A stretch of 64,000 nt of DNA from Gammaproteobacteria bacterium (GCA_024742415.1 JANSYN010000011.1:62001-126000); one strand, 5' to 3'; positions 25,914 through 34,416 are shown, numbered from the stretch's first letter. Numbers and translations are program-made. Notes: generated by a model not told the origin, from the letters alone.

Positions 25914-26252
25914 GGTGCGGTGACTCCTGTAATCGGGCGAGATGGAAAAAGCGTTAGTTTAGCGAGCTAACCTACAACTGGCATGGTCGTTTAACTTCAA
26001 TATTGATTGATATCTTCGCTCATAAAAAACGCAAAGCGGCGCACGCCCTGGCGATGCCTGACAGCACGGGCATTACGCCTGTGTCACTGGCGGTGCGTTC
26101 ATGGCGCTAAAAGTGTCAGCATTCTTTACAAAATCCCGCGCCCCTCGCCGTAACCCGTTGATTTTTATGGATGGCACGCAGATTGCAGTGTTTTTAGTCA
26201 CGTGCACGGACCAGTCCGTAACAAACCAGCAAGAACAACAAAGGAAACGGGG
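25914..26252. other. Intergenic region with sigma-54 promoter
   Basis: A 339-nt divergent region between the CoA ligase and the PEP-CTERM gene. It contains the sigma-54 promoter described separately and, upstream of it, about 150 nt in which enhancer-binding sites would be expected; I see no clear dyad there. Confidence 0.5.
26172..26187 (+). promoter_or_regulatory. Sigma-54 (RpoN) promoter
   Basis: TGGCACG-CAGA-TTGCA matches the -24/-12 consensus at every fixed position, with GG (26173-26174) and GC (26185-26186) separated by 10 nt as required. The predicted start is near 26198, about 55 nt before the PEP-CTERM gene. A bacterial enhancer-binding protein must activate it. Confidence 0.85.
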
Positions 26253-26984
26253 ATGTCATTACTCAACAGCTTGAAAACACTGGGCCTCACAGCCGGCCTG
26301 TTGCTTGGTGCCAGCGCCCAGGCGATGGTCATTGAAGATTTCGAAATTGGCAACTGTGACGACCAGGGCGCCTATCCTGCCGCGTGGACAGTGGCACAAG
26401 CGGGTGGCGACTTCGTCAATACTGCCGGAGCCCAGGCGGGCAACTGCGGTGTGATCGCTGATTCCGGCTGGTACTACCGGACGGATTTTTCAACGGGCGA
26501 GAACTCCATTCTTTCGGCCTGGTTCAGAACCGGTGAGGGCGACGGTCAACTGGCCAATGACGGCCGTTTCTACCTCGGTTTCGGCGCCGACGCCAGTGGT
26601 GCCAGCTCTTTCGTGGCCGCACCCAACACTGGTGATATACGCTTCCAGAACAATCCCGGTTATGGCTTCGACGAACTGAACTCAGTGGCGCAGGTGTTTG
26701 AAGCACAGAAATGGTACCGCCTGCAGGTTGTCTTCCTGCCAGGTGGCGACATCCTCGGTGGACTGTACGATTCCGACGGAACAACCTTGCTCAACTCGCT
26801 GGTGGCCTCGGGCGTAACCAACTCCGTGGGTGGTATTGCACTGCGCGGCTTTGAAGTGGCCTACGATACGGTTGAATTCCTCGCCGGTACGCCTCCGACG
26901 GACGTTCCCGTTCCTGCCACGCTGGCATTGTTCGGTATTGCCCTGACCGGCATGGGACTGTTTGCCCGAAAGCGCAGGCAGTAA
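26253..26984 (+). CDS. PEP-CTERM sorting-signal protein (secreted, hypothetical)
   Basis: A 243-residue exported protein. It has a signal peptide cut near ASAQA (residue 24) and a globular beta-rich domain with GYYRTD-like segments (VIADSGWYYRTDFSTGENS) and several Trp/Gly motifs that recall concanavalin-like jelly rolls. The C-terminal sorting signal is VPVPATLALF, a hydrophobic helix, then FARKRRQ. The signal has PVP where the classical motif is PEP, a common gammaproteobacterial variant. Such proteins are processed by an exosortase (EpsH/XrtA type) and sent to the extracellular matrix; no exosortase is in this window. The ATG at 26253 has AAGGA upstream; the longer frame starts before the transcription start predicted from the sigma-54 promoter. 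The biological role is unknown. Confidence 0.85.
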   Translation: MSLLNSLKTLGLTAGLLLGASAQAMVIEDFEIGNCDDQGAYPAAWTVAQAGGDFVNTAGAQAGNCGVIADSGWYYRTDFSTGENSILSAWFRTGEGDGQLANDGRFYLGFGADASGASSFVAAPNTGDIRFQNNPGYGFDELNSVAQVFEAQKWYRLQVVFLPGGDILGGLYDSDGTTLLNSLVASGVTNSVGGIALRGFEVAYDTVEFLAGTPPTDVPVPATLALFGIALTGMGLFARKRRQ

Positions 26985-27003
26985 GCTGGTCGCACTGGTG
27001 ACT

Positions 27004-27023
27004 CACCCCTGGCAACAGGGGTG
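27004..27023. other. Hairpin with GCAA tetraloop between convergent genes
   Basis: Perfect 8-bp stem CACCCCTG / CAGGGGTG closed by a GNRA-type loop, GCAA, 2 nt from the hydratase stop and 19 nt after the PEP-CTERM stop. No T run follows on either strand, so it is not a standard intrinsic terminator, but it may limit convergent read-through. Confidence 0.55.
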
Positions 27024-27025
27024 CA

Positions 27026-27889
27026 TCAGAGCACAGAAAATTCCGCAGTAGCGCTCATACTCAAATCCCCCCGGGCATCCTCTGCCCACAACTGCATGAT
27101 CTGCTCCGGACCCTTGTTGGCACACAGCCGCACGGGTGCTCCGTCCGTCAAGGGCTGCACGGCGCGAAACTCAAAAGACTTCAGTGGCGCCTCAACACCC
27201 TCACGCCGTAACAAATCCAGCAATAACGTGGCCGTCAACGGGCCCTGAACCACCAGGCCAGCATAGCCTTCCTGCTCTACTGCATAGCTGCGGTCGTAAT
27301 GGATGCGATGACTGTTCAGGGTTAGCGCCGAGTATCGGAACAACAGCACCGGGTCAGGATAAACCAACCGCGACAACGTGGCTGGCCCACTTTCCGTGTG
27401 TCCGGTCGCGTGCGACGCAGCGGCCTGCTTGACGGGCGCTGCGCGAAACACGAGGTCCTGCTCTTCCTCAAGCAGGCAATCGTGATCGCGCATCACCGCA
27501 TGATGCAGCGTGACAAAAACCAGCTCACCACTGCGACCCACCTTGTGTTCTATCGAGACAATAGTGGATATCCGTCGCAGGATATCGCCGACATACACAG
27601 GCGCGTGGAAACGCAGGCGACTGCCCGCCCACATGCGCCTTGGCGGCTCAATTGGCGGCAGAAAGTCACCGCGCTGTGGGTGCCCGTCAACAGCAATAGA
27701 TGACGCCCGGGCAGGCTCAAGAAAATACAGCCAGTGCCAGCAGGCAGGCAGCGCAGACCCGACCGTTGCCAATGCGCGCGGGTAATCAAGGGCTGCCGAG
27801 AGGCCATTCACCGGTGCCTGGGTGACGCAGTCGTGCACCGTGTGTTGGCGCCCGACCCACGCGGCAAAAGGCGCTGGCGTGGAACTCAT
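27026..27889 (-). CDS. Htd2/MaoC-type acyl-CoA hydratase (FAS1-like dehydratase fold)
   Basis: A 287-residue double-hot-dog enzyme. The N-terminal half resembles the FAS1-like/MaoC_dehydrat_N domain (RMWAGSRLRFHAPVYVGDILRR, residues 85-106) and the C-terminal half holds the hydratase site FRYSALTLNSHRIHYDRSYA (185-203). H197 is the expected catalytic His and N192 stands where classical (R)-hydratases have Asp, as in the Htd2 branch. Related proteins act on mesaconyl/3-methylfumaryl-CoA or itaconyl-CoA, adding or removing water. It is the last gene of the SDR-dehydrogenase-transferase operon, about 100 nt after the transferase. The substrate is inferred only from this context. Confidence 0.82.
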   Translation of the reverse strand: MSSTPAPFAAWVGRQHTVHDCVTQAPVNGLSAALDYPRALATVGSALPACWHWLYFLEPARASSIAVDGHPQRGDFLPPIEPPRRMWAGSRLRFHAPVYVGDILRRISTIVSIEHKVGRSGELVFVTLHHAVMRDHDCLLEEEQDLVFRAAPVKQAAASHATGHTESGPATLSRLVYPDPVLLFRYSALTLNSHRIHYDRSYAVEQEGYAGLVVQGPLTATLLLDLLRREGVEAPLKSFEFRAVQPLTDGAPVRLCANKGPEQIMQLWAEDARGDLSMSATAEFSVL

Positions 27890-27988
27890 AAAGACGCGCT
27901 ACCCGGCGGCGAGGAGCGCATCGTGCACGCGCATCGGCGATCCGGCAGCGGCACCCCGGACACTCTCAGGAACCGGCAACCGCCCCGG

Positions 27989-29161
27989 CTAGTCAGCGTC
28001 ACGGGGGGGCATCTCCTGATCTGGGTCGGCGCCCGGTTCAACGCCAAACTCGGCGCGCAGCACCGCGTCGTGCTCTCCCACGGCCGGCACCGCACCCCAG
28101 CTACGCGGGCCTAGCGTGCTTTGCGCAGGGGCAGCCACTAGTTCTACCAACCCTGACGGGGTCGTGACGTCCTGGCGGCGCAACTGGGCATGGCGCTGCA
28201 GGTCAGCAACGCTGTTGACCGCCCCAAAACCAATCTGCGCAGCGCCCAGCCGCGCCGTCAGCTCATCGCGAGAGCAAGCCAGGAACACCGCGGCAATGCA
28301 TCGGTCCAGCGCCACACGGTTTTCACAACGCCGCACATTGCTGTCGAAGCGTTCGTCGTTGGCAAGCCCAGGCTGCTGCAGCACGCCTTGGCAAAACGAG
28401 TGCCACTCGCGTTCATTCTGTACCGAGATCACCAACTGCTCCCCCGAAGCGCAGCGGTAGGCGCCGTAAGGGGCGATGGAGGGATGATTCAGGCCCACGC
28501 GCTGCGGCGCCCTGGCAGCATACTGTTGATGCAGTAGTGGCACTGTCATCCATTCGGCCAGCGCATCAAACAGGGAGACCGCAATACCCTGCCCTGCGCC
28601 GCTGCGCTGTCTTTCCAGCAGTGCCTCCAGCACGGCGGCATGGGCATACATGCCACAGGCGATATCGCAGATCGACACACCTACCCTGCCGGGTGCTTCG
28701 GGTGCGCCGGTGATCGAAGCGAGCCCTGTTTCACACTGCACCAGCAGGTCGTAGGCTTTCATTGTGCGATAGGGGCCCTGCTCGCCATAGCCGGAAATAT
28801 CCACCGTGATAAGGCGCGGAAAACGCGCGCGTAAATCCGCACTGCGAAAGCCGGCACGGGCGGCGGCGCCAGGGGCAAGGTTCTGGATAAAAACGTCGGC
28901 ATGCGCGAGGATGCGCTGCAGCAACTCAGCATCGCGCGCATCCTTGATATTCAGGCACAGCGATTCCTTGCCACGATTCAGCCATACGAAATAGGCGCTC
29001 TCGCCGTTGGCGACATGGTCGTAGTGGCGCGCAAAGTCGCCCTCGCTGCGTTCGACCTTGATGACGCGCGCGCCTGCGTCGGCAAGACGTGAACTACAGT
29101 AAGGTGCCGCCACAGCCTGCTCCAGGGCCACCACAACAAGGCCTTCCAACGGCAAGCTCAT
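27989..29161 (-). CDS. Class III (CaiB/BaiF) CoA-transferase
   Basis: A 390-residue family III CoA-transferase that moves CoA between acyl groups, forming an aspartyl-CoA anhydride intermediate. The N-terminal PLEGLVVVALEQAVAAPYCSSRLADAGARVIKVE is the Rossmann-like signature and D138 in KAYDLLVQ is the expected catalytic Asp; ALFDALAEW-type and NHPSIAPYGAY motifs follow. The true start is ATG at 29161, overlapping the dehydrogenase stop by one base (TGATG), so the two are translationally coupled. The C-terminal tail is acidic and Pro-rich. Together with the hydratase and dehydrogenase this suggests activation and oxidation of a carboxylic acid. Confidence 0.88.
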   Translation of the reverse strand: MSLPLEGLVVVALEQAVAAPYCSSRLADAGARVIKVERSEGDFARHYDHVANGESAYFVWLNRGKESLCLNIKDARDAELLQRILAHADVFIQNLAPGAAARAGFRSADLRARFPRLITVDISGYGEQGPYRTMKAYDLLVQCETGLASITGAPEAPGRVGVSICDIACGMYAHAAVLEALLERQRSGAGQGIAVSLFDALAEWMTVPLLHQQYAARAPQRVGLNHPSIAPYGAYRCASGEQLVISVQNEREWHSFCQGVLQQPGLANDERFDSNVRRCENRVALDRCIAAVFLACSRDELTARLGAAQIGFGAVNSVADLQRHAQLRRQDVTTPSGLVELVAAPAQSTLGPRSWGAVPAVGEHDAVLRAEFGVEPGADPDQEMPPRDAD

Positions 29162-30348
29162 CAAAACGACCTTGGCATATCGAGTTCACGCGTTGCGATA
29201 TGCGACAGAATGAGATTCGTAGAGATTGGAGCGACCTGGTACAACCGCGTCTCCCTGAACTTGCGCTCTACGTCGTACTCCACCGCAAACCCGTAACCGC
29301 CAAAGGTTTGAATGCAAGTATCGCCCGCCTGCCAGGAGGCCTCCGAGGCCAGCAGTTTGGCCATATTGGCCTCGGACCCAGCAGGCTTGCCCGCGTCGTA
29401 CAGCGCGGCAGCTTCGCGCACCATCAGCGCCGCCGCCTGCGTTGCAATATGCGCCCTGGCAATCGGGAACTGAATCCCCTGGTTCTCGCCTATCGGCCGG
29501 TCAAACACACGACGCTCACTGGCGTAGCTCGACGCCTTTTCTACAAACCAGCGCGCATCGCCAATGCACTCTGCGGCGATAAGAATACGCTCGGCATTCA
29601 TGCCGTCCATGATGCAGCGAAACCCCTGGCCTTCTGCGCCGATCAGGCTGCTTGCGGGAATGCGCAGGTCATCGAAACAGAGTTCGGTGGATGCGTGATT
29701 CATCATGGTATCGATGGGCTTTATGGTCAGGCCATTGCCAAGCGCCTGGCGCATATCGATCAGAAAAACCGACATTCCATCGGTGTGGCGCTTACCGGAT
29801 TCACGCGTGGACGTACGCGCCAGCAGTACCATGAGGTCTGAGTGCTCGGTGCGCGAAATAAACACCTTGCGGCCGTTCACAACGTAGCTGTCGCCATCGC
29901 GGCGCGCCGTTGTGCGGATACGCGAGGTATCGGTGCCGCTGTCAGGCTCAGTGACAGCAAAGGCCTGCAGGCGCAGGTCACCGCGGGCGATCTGCGGCAG
30001 ATATTCGGCAATTTGCGCGTCACTGCCATGCCGCAATAACGTTCCCATCGTATACATCTGGGCATGGCATGCCGCGCCATTGCCACCGCTGCGATGGATT
30101 TCTTCGAGTATGGCGCAGGCAGCGCCCAGTGGCAGGCCACTCCCGCCGAACTCTTCGGGAATAAGCACCGCCAGAAAACCCGCATCGGAAAGGGCCTGGA
30201 CAAACGCCGTGGGGTAGGATTTGTCGCGATCACAATCACGCCAATAGCTGCCGCCAAACTCGGCACACAGGGCGGCAACCGCTGCTCGAATATCGGTAAA
30301 TTCGTGCTCAGGAGGCATCGCGCTGCCCCGCTGCACAGGCACTGCCAT
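29161..30348 (-). CDS. Acyl-CoA dehydrogenase with relocated catalytic glutamate
   Basis: FAD-dependent alpha,beta-dehydrogenase of 395 residues. Domain order is helical N-terminal (1-125), beta barrel (126-235) containing FAVTEPDSGTDTSRI, and helical C-terminal. The usual C-terminal base in the YEGT motif is absent: the aligned text is LYQVAPIS, putting P374 there. Instead E253 in GMNAERILIAA lies where isovaleryl-CoA and long-chain dehydrogenases carry their helix-G glutamate. So the enzyme is likely active, with the base in the other location. FAD-binding TFGGYGFAVEYDVER is intact. Middle gene of the operon; a weak internal Met start at residue 11 is an alternative. Confidence 0.88.
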   Translation of the reverse strand: MAVPVQRGSAMPPEHEFTDIRAAVAALCAEFGGSYWRDCDRDKSYPTAFVQALSDAGFLAVLIPEEFGGSGLPLGAACAILEEIHRSGGNGAACHAQMYTMGTLLRHGSDAQIAEYLPQIARGDLRLQAFAVTEPDSGTDTSRIRTTARRDGDSYVVNGRKVFISRTEHSDLMVLLARTSTRESGKRHTDGMSVFLIDMRQALGNGLTIKPIDTMMNHASTELCFDDLRIPASSLIGAEGQGFRCIMDGMNAERILIAAECIGDARWFVEKASSYASERRVFDRPIGENQGIQFPIARAHIATQAAALMVREAAALYDAGKPAGSEANMAKLLASEASWQAGDTCIQTFGGYGFAVEYDVERKFRETRLYQVAPISTNLILSHIATRELDMPRSF

Positions 30349-30387
30349 GCGTGGCGAAAAGACCCTGTGAATGCTCTGGTGACCGCA

Positions 30388-31149
30388 TCACAGGAACCAG
30401 GAACCGCCGTCCACCATGTGCGTCTGGCCGGTGACCAGGGCACTATGGTCCGAGGCCAGGTACACCACGGTACCAGTCACATCCGAGGGCTCAAGATTGC
30501 GCTTGATCAATTGTCCGGAGGCAATAACGCCCTTGGCTTTTTCAAACTTCTCGCCGAAAAACTCCTCGGTGCCTTCGGTCATTACGGCTGAGGGCGCCAC
30601 CGCATTGACGCGGATGTTGTCACTGCCCAACTCGCGCGCCATGCCGCGCGTCATGCCGATCACGGCCGCTTTAGAGGCGACATAATCCAGCCCGTAGGGC
30701 AGCCCGAATACCGCCGCCAGTGAAGAAACATTGATGATAGATCCACCGCCGGCCTCGCGCATTGCCTGCACCACTGCCCTGCTGGCCAACCAGGTGCCCT
30801 TGACGTTGACATTCATGGCCGCGTCCCACTGTTTTTCGTCAAGGTGTTCAAAACGCGCGCCCTTGAGACCTGCATACAGTGCTGCATTGTTCACCAGAAT
30901 ATCGATCCTGCCGAAAGCTTCCAGCGCCGCGGCGGCCATAGCCACGCAACTGTCGGCATCGGCCACGTCTACCGTCGTGGCCACCGCCCTGCCCCCCTGC
31001 GCGGTAATCGCGGCAACGGTATCAGCGCCATCGTTGAGGTCTGCAACCAGTATCGCTGCGCCTTCCGCGGCGAGCGCCTCGGCATACGCGCGGCCGAGGC
31101 CACGTGCCGCGCCGGTGACGATGGCGACTTTATCCTGCAGTTGGGCCAT
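30388..31149 (-). CDS. Short-chain dehydrogenase/reductase (SDR)
   Basis: A 253-residue classical SDR using NAD(P). The cofactor-binding TGAARGLGRAYAEALA, the NNAALYAG loop, the SSLAAVFG serine and the YVASKAA active-site Tyr/Lys are all present, and the C-terminal PSAVMTEGTEEFF and DGGSWFL fit the family. I chose the ATG at 31149, two codons inside the longest frame, because AAGGA stands 7 nt upstream of it. First gene of the acyl-CoA operon, so it most likely oxidises or reduces a 3-hydroxyacyl or related intermediate there. Confidence 0.9.
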   Translation of the reverse strand: MAQLQDKVAIVTGAARGLGRAYAEALAAEGAAILVADLNDGADTVAAITAQGGRAVATTVDVADADSCVAMAAAALEAFGRIDILVNNAALYAGLKGARFEHLDEKQWDAAMNVNVKGTWLASRAVVQAMREAGGGSIINVSSLAAVFGLPYGLDYVASKAAVIGMTRGMARELGSDNIRVNAVAPSAVMTEGTEEFFGEKFEKAKGVIASGQLIKRNLEPSDVTGTVVYLASDHSALVTGQTHMVDGGSWFL

Positions 31150-31465
31150 GAGCATTTCCTTGCAAATTGAGCGCAGGCAACAGTAGCAAAATTTCGCTTC
31201 GGGTTTTAGTGCCTTGCGAGCCGGTCAAGCAGCCGTTGTGCGCACACCACCTCCCAGGCGCTTACCGGGAAACTTCCGCTGTGCACAGCCTGTCGCCCAT
31301 GCGGCACCCTGGTGCGGTCAAGGTCTTGCGCTGGCGCAGCGCAGGCCATCGGTACAGTGCGAGCCGATCTCTGCGCTGCGGGCAGGCGGCAGCGACGGCG
31401 GGCAGTAGCGACAGCCCCACCCAGGAATGGCGCAGTGCTGCCGCGCCCCCGTGTTTTTGTGCGGC
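31150..31465. other. GC-rich intergenic region
   Basis: A 316-nt gap upstream of the SDR operon and downstream of the beta-helix gene. It should hold the SDR promoter, but no strong -10/-35 pair was recognised. Several overlapping open frames here are consistent with high GC rather than with genes. Confidence 0.4.
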
Positions 31466-32953
31466 CTAGTTCTTCACCTGCAGCACATACCTGGCCACGG
31501 CGAGCCGGGTTTCTTCATCCAGGTAGTTCTGTGGCGGCATCTCGGGGTAGTCGTCGCGCTTCTTGGTGGGATTGGCAATGTACTCAGCCAGACCCTGCGG
31601 ATTATCCATATACAGTGCCTGAATGATCTGTATCGGTGGACCAATCATCCGGCCGGTATACGTGTGGCAGCCAGCGCAAACGCCAAGGTAGGCGATCTTG
31701 CCACGATCCTCACCCTTGATAACACGCGGTGGAACCGGAGGCAGCAGGTAGTTGGCAATCTGCTTGGTATTGGTAAATTCGCAATCGCTGAAAGGCTTCA
31801 GCCCAACGGTCACATAGCGCTCACGGTTCAGGATACAGCTGTCCTTGGAAGGGCCGACGCGGACAATATCGGGATTGCCACGCTTCAGCTCCAGGAACAT
31901 CAGCTTTTTGACGTCGTCGAGGGTGTCGTAGCCGTTGTTCGACATCAGGTTGTCGAGAATCTTAACGCGATCGGCGTTCGGATCTGATTCGGGATCAATC
32001 GTCACGTTCGCCGCATGGCCATGGTCCGTGATGAGAATACCGGCGGTTTTGTTGTCACGGATAATATTGCCCTCGATCACCACGTCGTCGGCGGCCATAA
32101 CGAGAATTCCGGTGCCTGCCGGAATACCCGCTACCGTCGAGCCAGGTGCTGCAAAATTGGGGTGATTATTGGAGATGACAAAGTTGTTGCGGATGATCAC
32201 ATCGTAGGTCGTCTTGATCGGCAGCCCGGGCGTAATGAACGCCAGGATTCCGCCGGTGTTGTTATAGACACGATTGGCTTCAACAATAGCGTGACGGCTG
32301 TTTTCGATCTCGATGCCCGCTACGCTGTCGAACACGTCGTTATAGGCAACGTGGATGTTGTCACTCATGCCCACATAGATCGCCGCGTCTTCTATGCCGG
32401 AAATCACATTGTGCTCCACCACGCCGTTCTGGCCCAATTGCGGAAAGATGCCGTAGACACCGGTATCGATAATCACGTTGTTGCGGATTTCCCAATTGTT
32501 ACCGGCCTGGCTCATGATGCCATTGCCCTTGTAGCGTGTGATCTTGAAATTCTCGACCACGACGTTATTGCCCGAGTACAGAATGGCGTCATTCAGCTTG
32601 CCCTCACCATCCAGTGTGGGTCGCTTGCCATCCTCGATAACGCCAATCAATCGTATGCCGTTCTTATCGATGTACACGGTTTCGTGATACGTGCCCGGCA
32701 TCACCTTGATCGTGGTACCAGGCTCGGCCTTTTTGACGGCGTCCTGAATAGACTGACCCGATTTGACCGTGACCACCACGTCAGACATCGGCGGGCCCGC
32801 AACGAAGCGGTCGGCGCCGTCGAGCGTCAGCACATTGCCCTGGGCACTGAAACCGCCCGTATAGCTGATATCAGCGGTGGCCGACTGCATGCCAAGCAGG
32901 CTGCAGGCTGCAACCAGTGCCGCTATAAAAAAGGGGGATCTGAAACGGGTCAT
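31466..32953 (-). CDS. Parallel beta-helix protein fused to C-terminal cytochrome c
   Basis: A 495-residue exported protein. The leader (residues 1-29) could be cut by signal peptidase I at SATA|D, or as a lipoprotein at VAAC (C17). Residues about 60-340 form a right-handed parallel beta-helix of NosD/pectate-lyase-like repeats; N-rich turns such as ENSRHAIVEANRVYNNTGG recur every 22-24 residues. A cytochrome c domain follows: CAGCH at 426-430 binds haem, and M472 in YPEMPPQNYL is the likely sixth ligand. Beta-helix proteins of this kind occur beside c-type cytochromes in other bacteria. Its start overlaps the upstream gene stop (ATGA), so it is the last gene of the redox operon. Confidence 0.85.
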   Translation of the reverse strand: MTRFRSPFFIAALVAACSLLGMQSATADISYTGGFSAQGNVLTLDGADRFVAGPPMSDVVVTVKSGQSIQDAVKKAEPGTTIKVMPGTYHETVYIDKNGIRLIGVIEDGKRPTLDGEGKLNDAILYSGNNVVVENFKITRYKGNGIMSQAGNNWEIRNNVIIDTGVYGIFPQLGQNGVVEHNVISGIEDAAIYVGMSDNIHVAYNDVFDSVAGIEIENSRHAIVEANRVYNNTGGILAFITPGLPIKTTYDVIIRNNFVISNNHPNFAAPGSTVAGIPAGTGILVMAADDVVIEGNIIRDNKTAGILITDHGHAANVTIDPESDPNADRVKILDNLMSNNGYDTLDDVKKLMFLELKRGNPDIVRVGPSKDSCILNRERYVTVGLKPFSDCEFTNTKQIANYLLPPVPPRVIKGEDRGKIAYLGVCAGCHTYTGRMIGPPIQIIQALYMDNPQGLAEYIANPTKKRDDYPEMPPQNYLDEETRLAVARYVLQVKN

Positions 32954-34416
32954 GAGGAATCTCCTGTTGCCGATGCTGTCGTTGCGATCGATGCCGGCGT
33001 GGGGCCTGATCTTGTGAGTGGTGGTGCTGTTGTTCTTGCTGTTTTTGCTGTTACTGTTACTGACGCTGATGCCGTCTTTGTCTTGATACCTGTCTCTACA
33101 TCTGTCTTCGTCGTCAACATGCCTGACCTGGCGTTTGGTCCGGCTATCGCCCCTGCTTGAGACGCCTGCGGCGCTTGCTGCGCCTTGCCTATCGATTGCC
33201 CGGCCGCCGCCTGTGTTGCAGGGCCCGCTAGTGGGCTCAGGCCGGAGGGCAGCGCATCGGGAACCTGCGGCTTGAGACTTTCATCGGTGAGCGTACCGAG
33301 AAAATCAACCAGCCTGTCCAACTCATAATCGGTCAGCTCCGGTGAGCTGATATGCCAGTGCAGGAACAGGTCCTCACCTGCGGGCACGGCATGGCCACGG
33401 CCGCCGTTGTAAAAAGCGGCAGTGTCGCGCAGGTTACCAAACAACCCGGAGTGCATGTAGGGTGCAGTCAGCTCAATATTGCGCAATGTGGGGACTTTGA
33501 ACCCACCACGCAGCTTCGGGGCATTGAAGGTCTTCTCGGCACCGGGGTCAAAGGGCAGGCCAGGCGGCTCAGGGGCACCGATGACCGCAATCTGCTGATT
33601 GGTAAACAGGGGCGGCGTGTGGCATTCCGCGCAGCGTGCTACGAACGATCGGAAAATATTCAGCCCCTCAATCTCCGGCGCTGACAGCGCAGCGTGATGC
33701 CCATGCGCATAGCGGTCATAGCGGCTATTGAGCGAGATAAGCGATGTCTGGAAAGCGGCAAGCGCTGTGTAGACATCTTCCAGACGGATGCCCTGGGTGC
33801 TGGACTCGGGAAACGCCTGCCTGAACAGTGCGCGATAAGCCGCGTTATCATTCAGGCGCTGCGCCAGTTGCACCGGTGTGTTGCCCATTTCTACCGGCGA
33901 AAAGAGCGGGCCCATCGCCTGCTGTTCCAAACTTTGCGCATGAGCGTCCCAGAAAAAACTGTTGAGAAATGCCACATTCCACAGGGTCGGCGCTGCCCTT
34001 GCTACCTGGGCACCACCGATCCCAACCGAGCGTGGCAGTCCGTCGCTGAAGCCGCGGTCGGGATCGTGACAACTCGCGCAGGAAACCGAGCCATCGCGCG
34101 ACAGCAGCGGGTCAAAAAACAGGTAGCGCCCCAGGTCTATCTGTTGTGGTGTAAAACCATCGCGATGATCGGGCAGCGAGGTCATCGTGCCACCCAGGCC
34201 CTTGTCCTGCACCGAGGTATACATTTCATAGCGTGTACGCAGCTTGCACAGCCCTGAATCGAGCTTTTCAAAGCTGGGCGGGCAGTGCGTACGCAACACA
34301 AAGCGGGGGGGTTCAGCAGCGCCAACGACAGCGATATCAGCGGCGGTGGCGGCAACGCCAATGATCGACAGGCCGACCAGCAAAGCGCGATACAAAAACA
34401 ACCGGTAATTGACCAT
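32950..34416 (-). CDS. MauG/CcpA-like dihaem cytochrome c peroxidase with Ser/Thr/Ala-rich tail
   Basis: A 488-residue periplasmic dihaem enzyme of the bacterial cytochrome c peroxidase/MauG superfamily. Haem sites are CASCH (113-117) and CAECH (262-266), followed by the conserved LRNIELTAPYMHSG (311-324). A hydrophobic N terminus to about residue 26 targets it for export. Members reduce peroxide with electrons from small cytochromes, or oxidatively modify partner proteins (MauG, MbnH). A peculiar tail of about 100 residues (386-488) is Ala/Ser/Thr/Pro-rich and looks disordered. ATG at 34416 overlaps the cytochrome c4 stop (TGATG). Its C terminus overlaps the beta-helix gene by 4 nt. Confidence 0.88.
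   Translation of the reverse strand: MVNYRLFLYRALLVGLSIIGVAATAADIAVVGAAEPPRFVLRTHCPPSFEKLDSGLCKLRTRYEMYTSVQDKGLGGTMTSLPDHRDGFTPQQIDLGRYLFFDPLLSRDGSVSCASCHDPDRGFSDGLPRSVGIGGAQVARAAPTLWNVAFLNSFFWDAHAQSLEQQAMGPLFSPVEMGNTPVQLAQRLNDNAAYRALFRQAFPESSTQGIRLEDVYTALAAFQTSLISLNSRYDRYAHGHHAALSAPEIEGLNIFRSFVARCAECHTPPLFTNQQIAVIGAPEPPGLPFDPGAEKTFNAPKLRGGFKVPTLRNIELTAPYMHSGLFGNLRDTAAFYNGGRGHAVPAGEDLFLHWHISSPELTDYELDRLVDFLGTLTDESLKPQVPDALPSGLSPLAGPATQAAAGQSIGKAQQAPQASQAGAIAGPNARSGMLTTKTDVETGIKTKTASASVTVTAKTARTTAPPLTRSGPTPASIATTASATGDSS

Noticed and set aside
29161-30348. Inactive acyl-CoA dehydrogenase pseudogene
   Set aside because: Loss of the YEGT glutamate looked like decay, but E253 takes the alternative catalytic position and the rest of the protein is intact.
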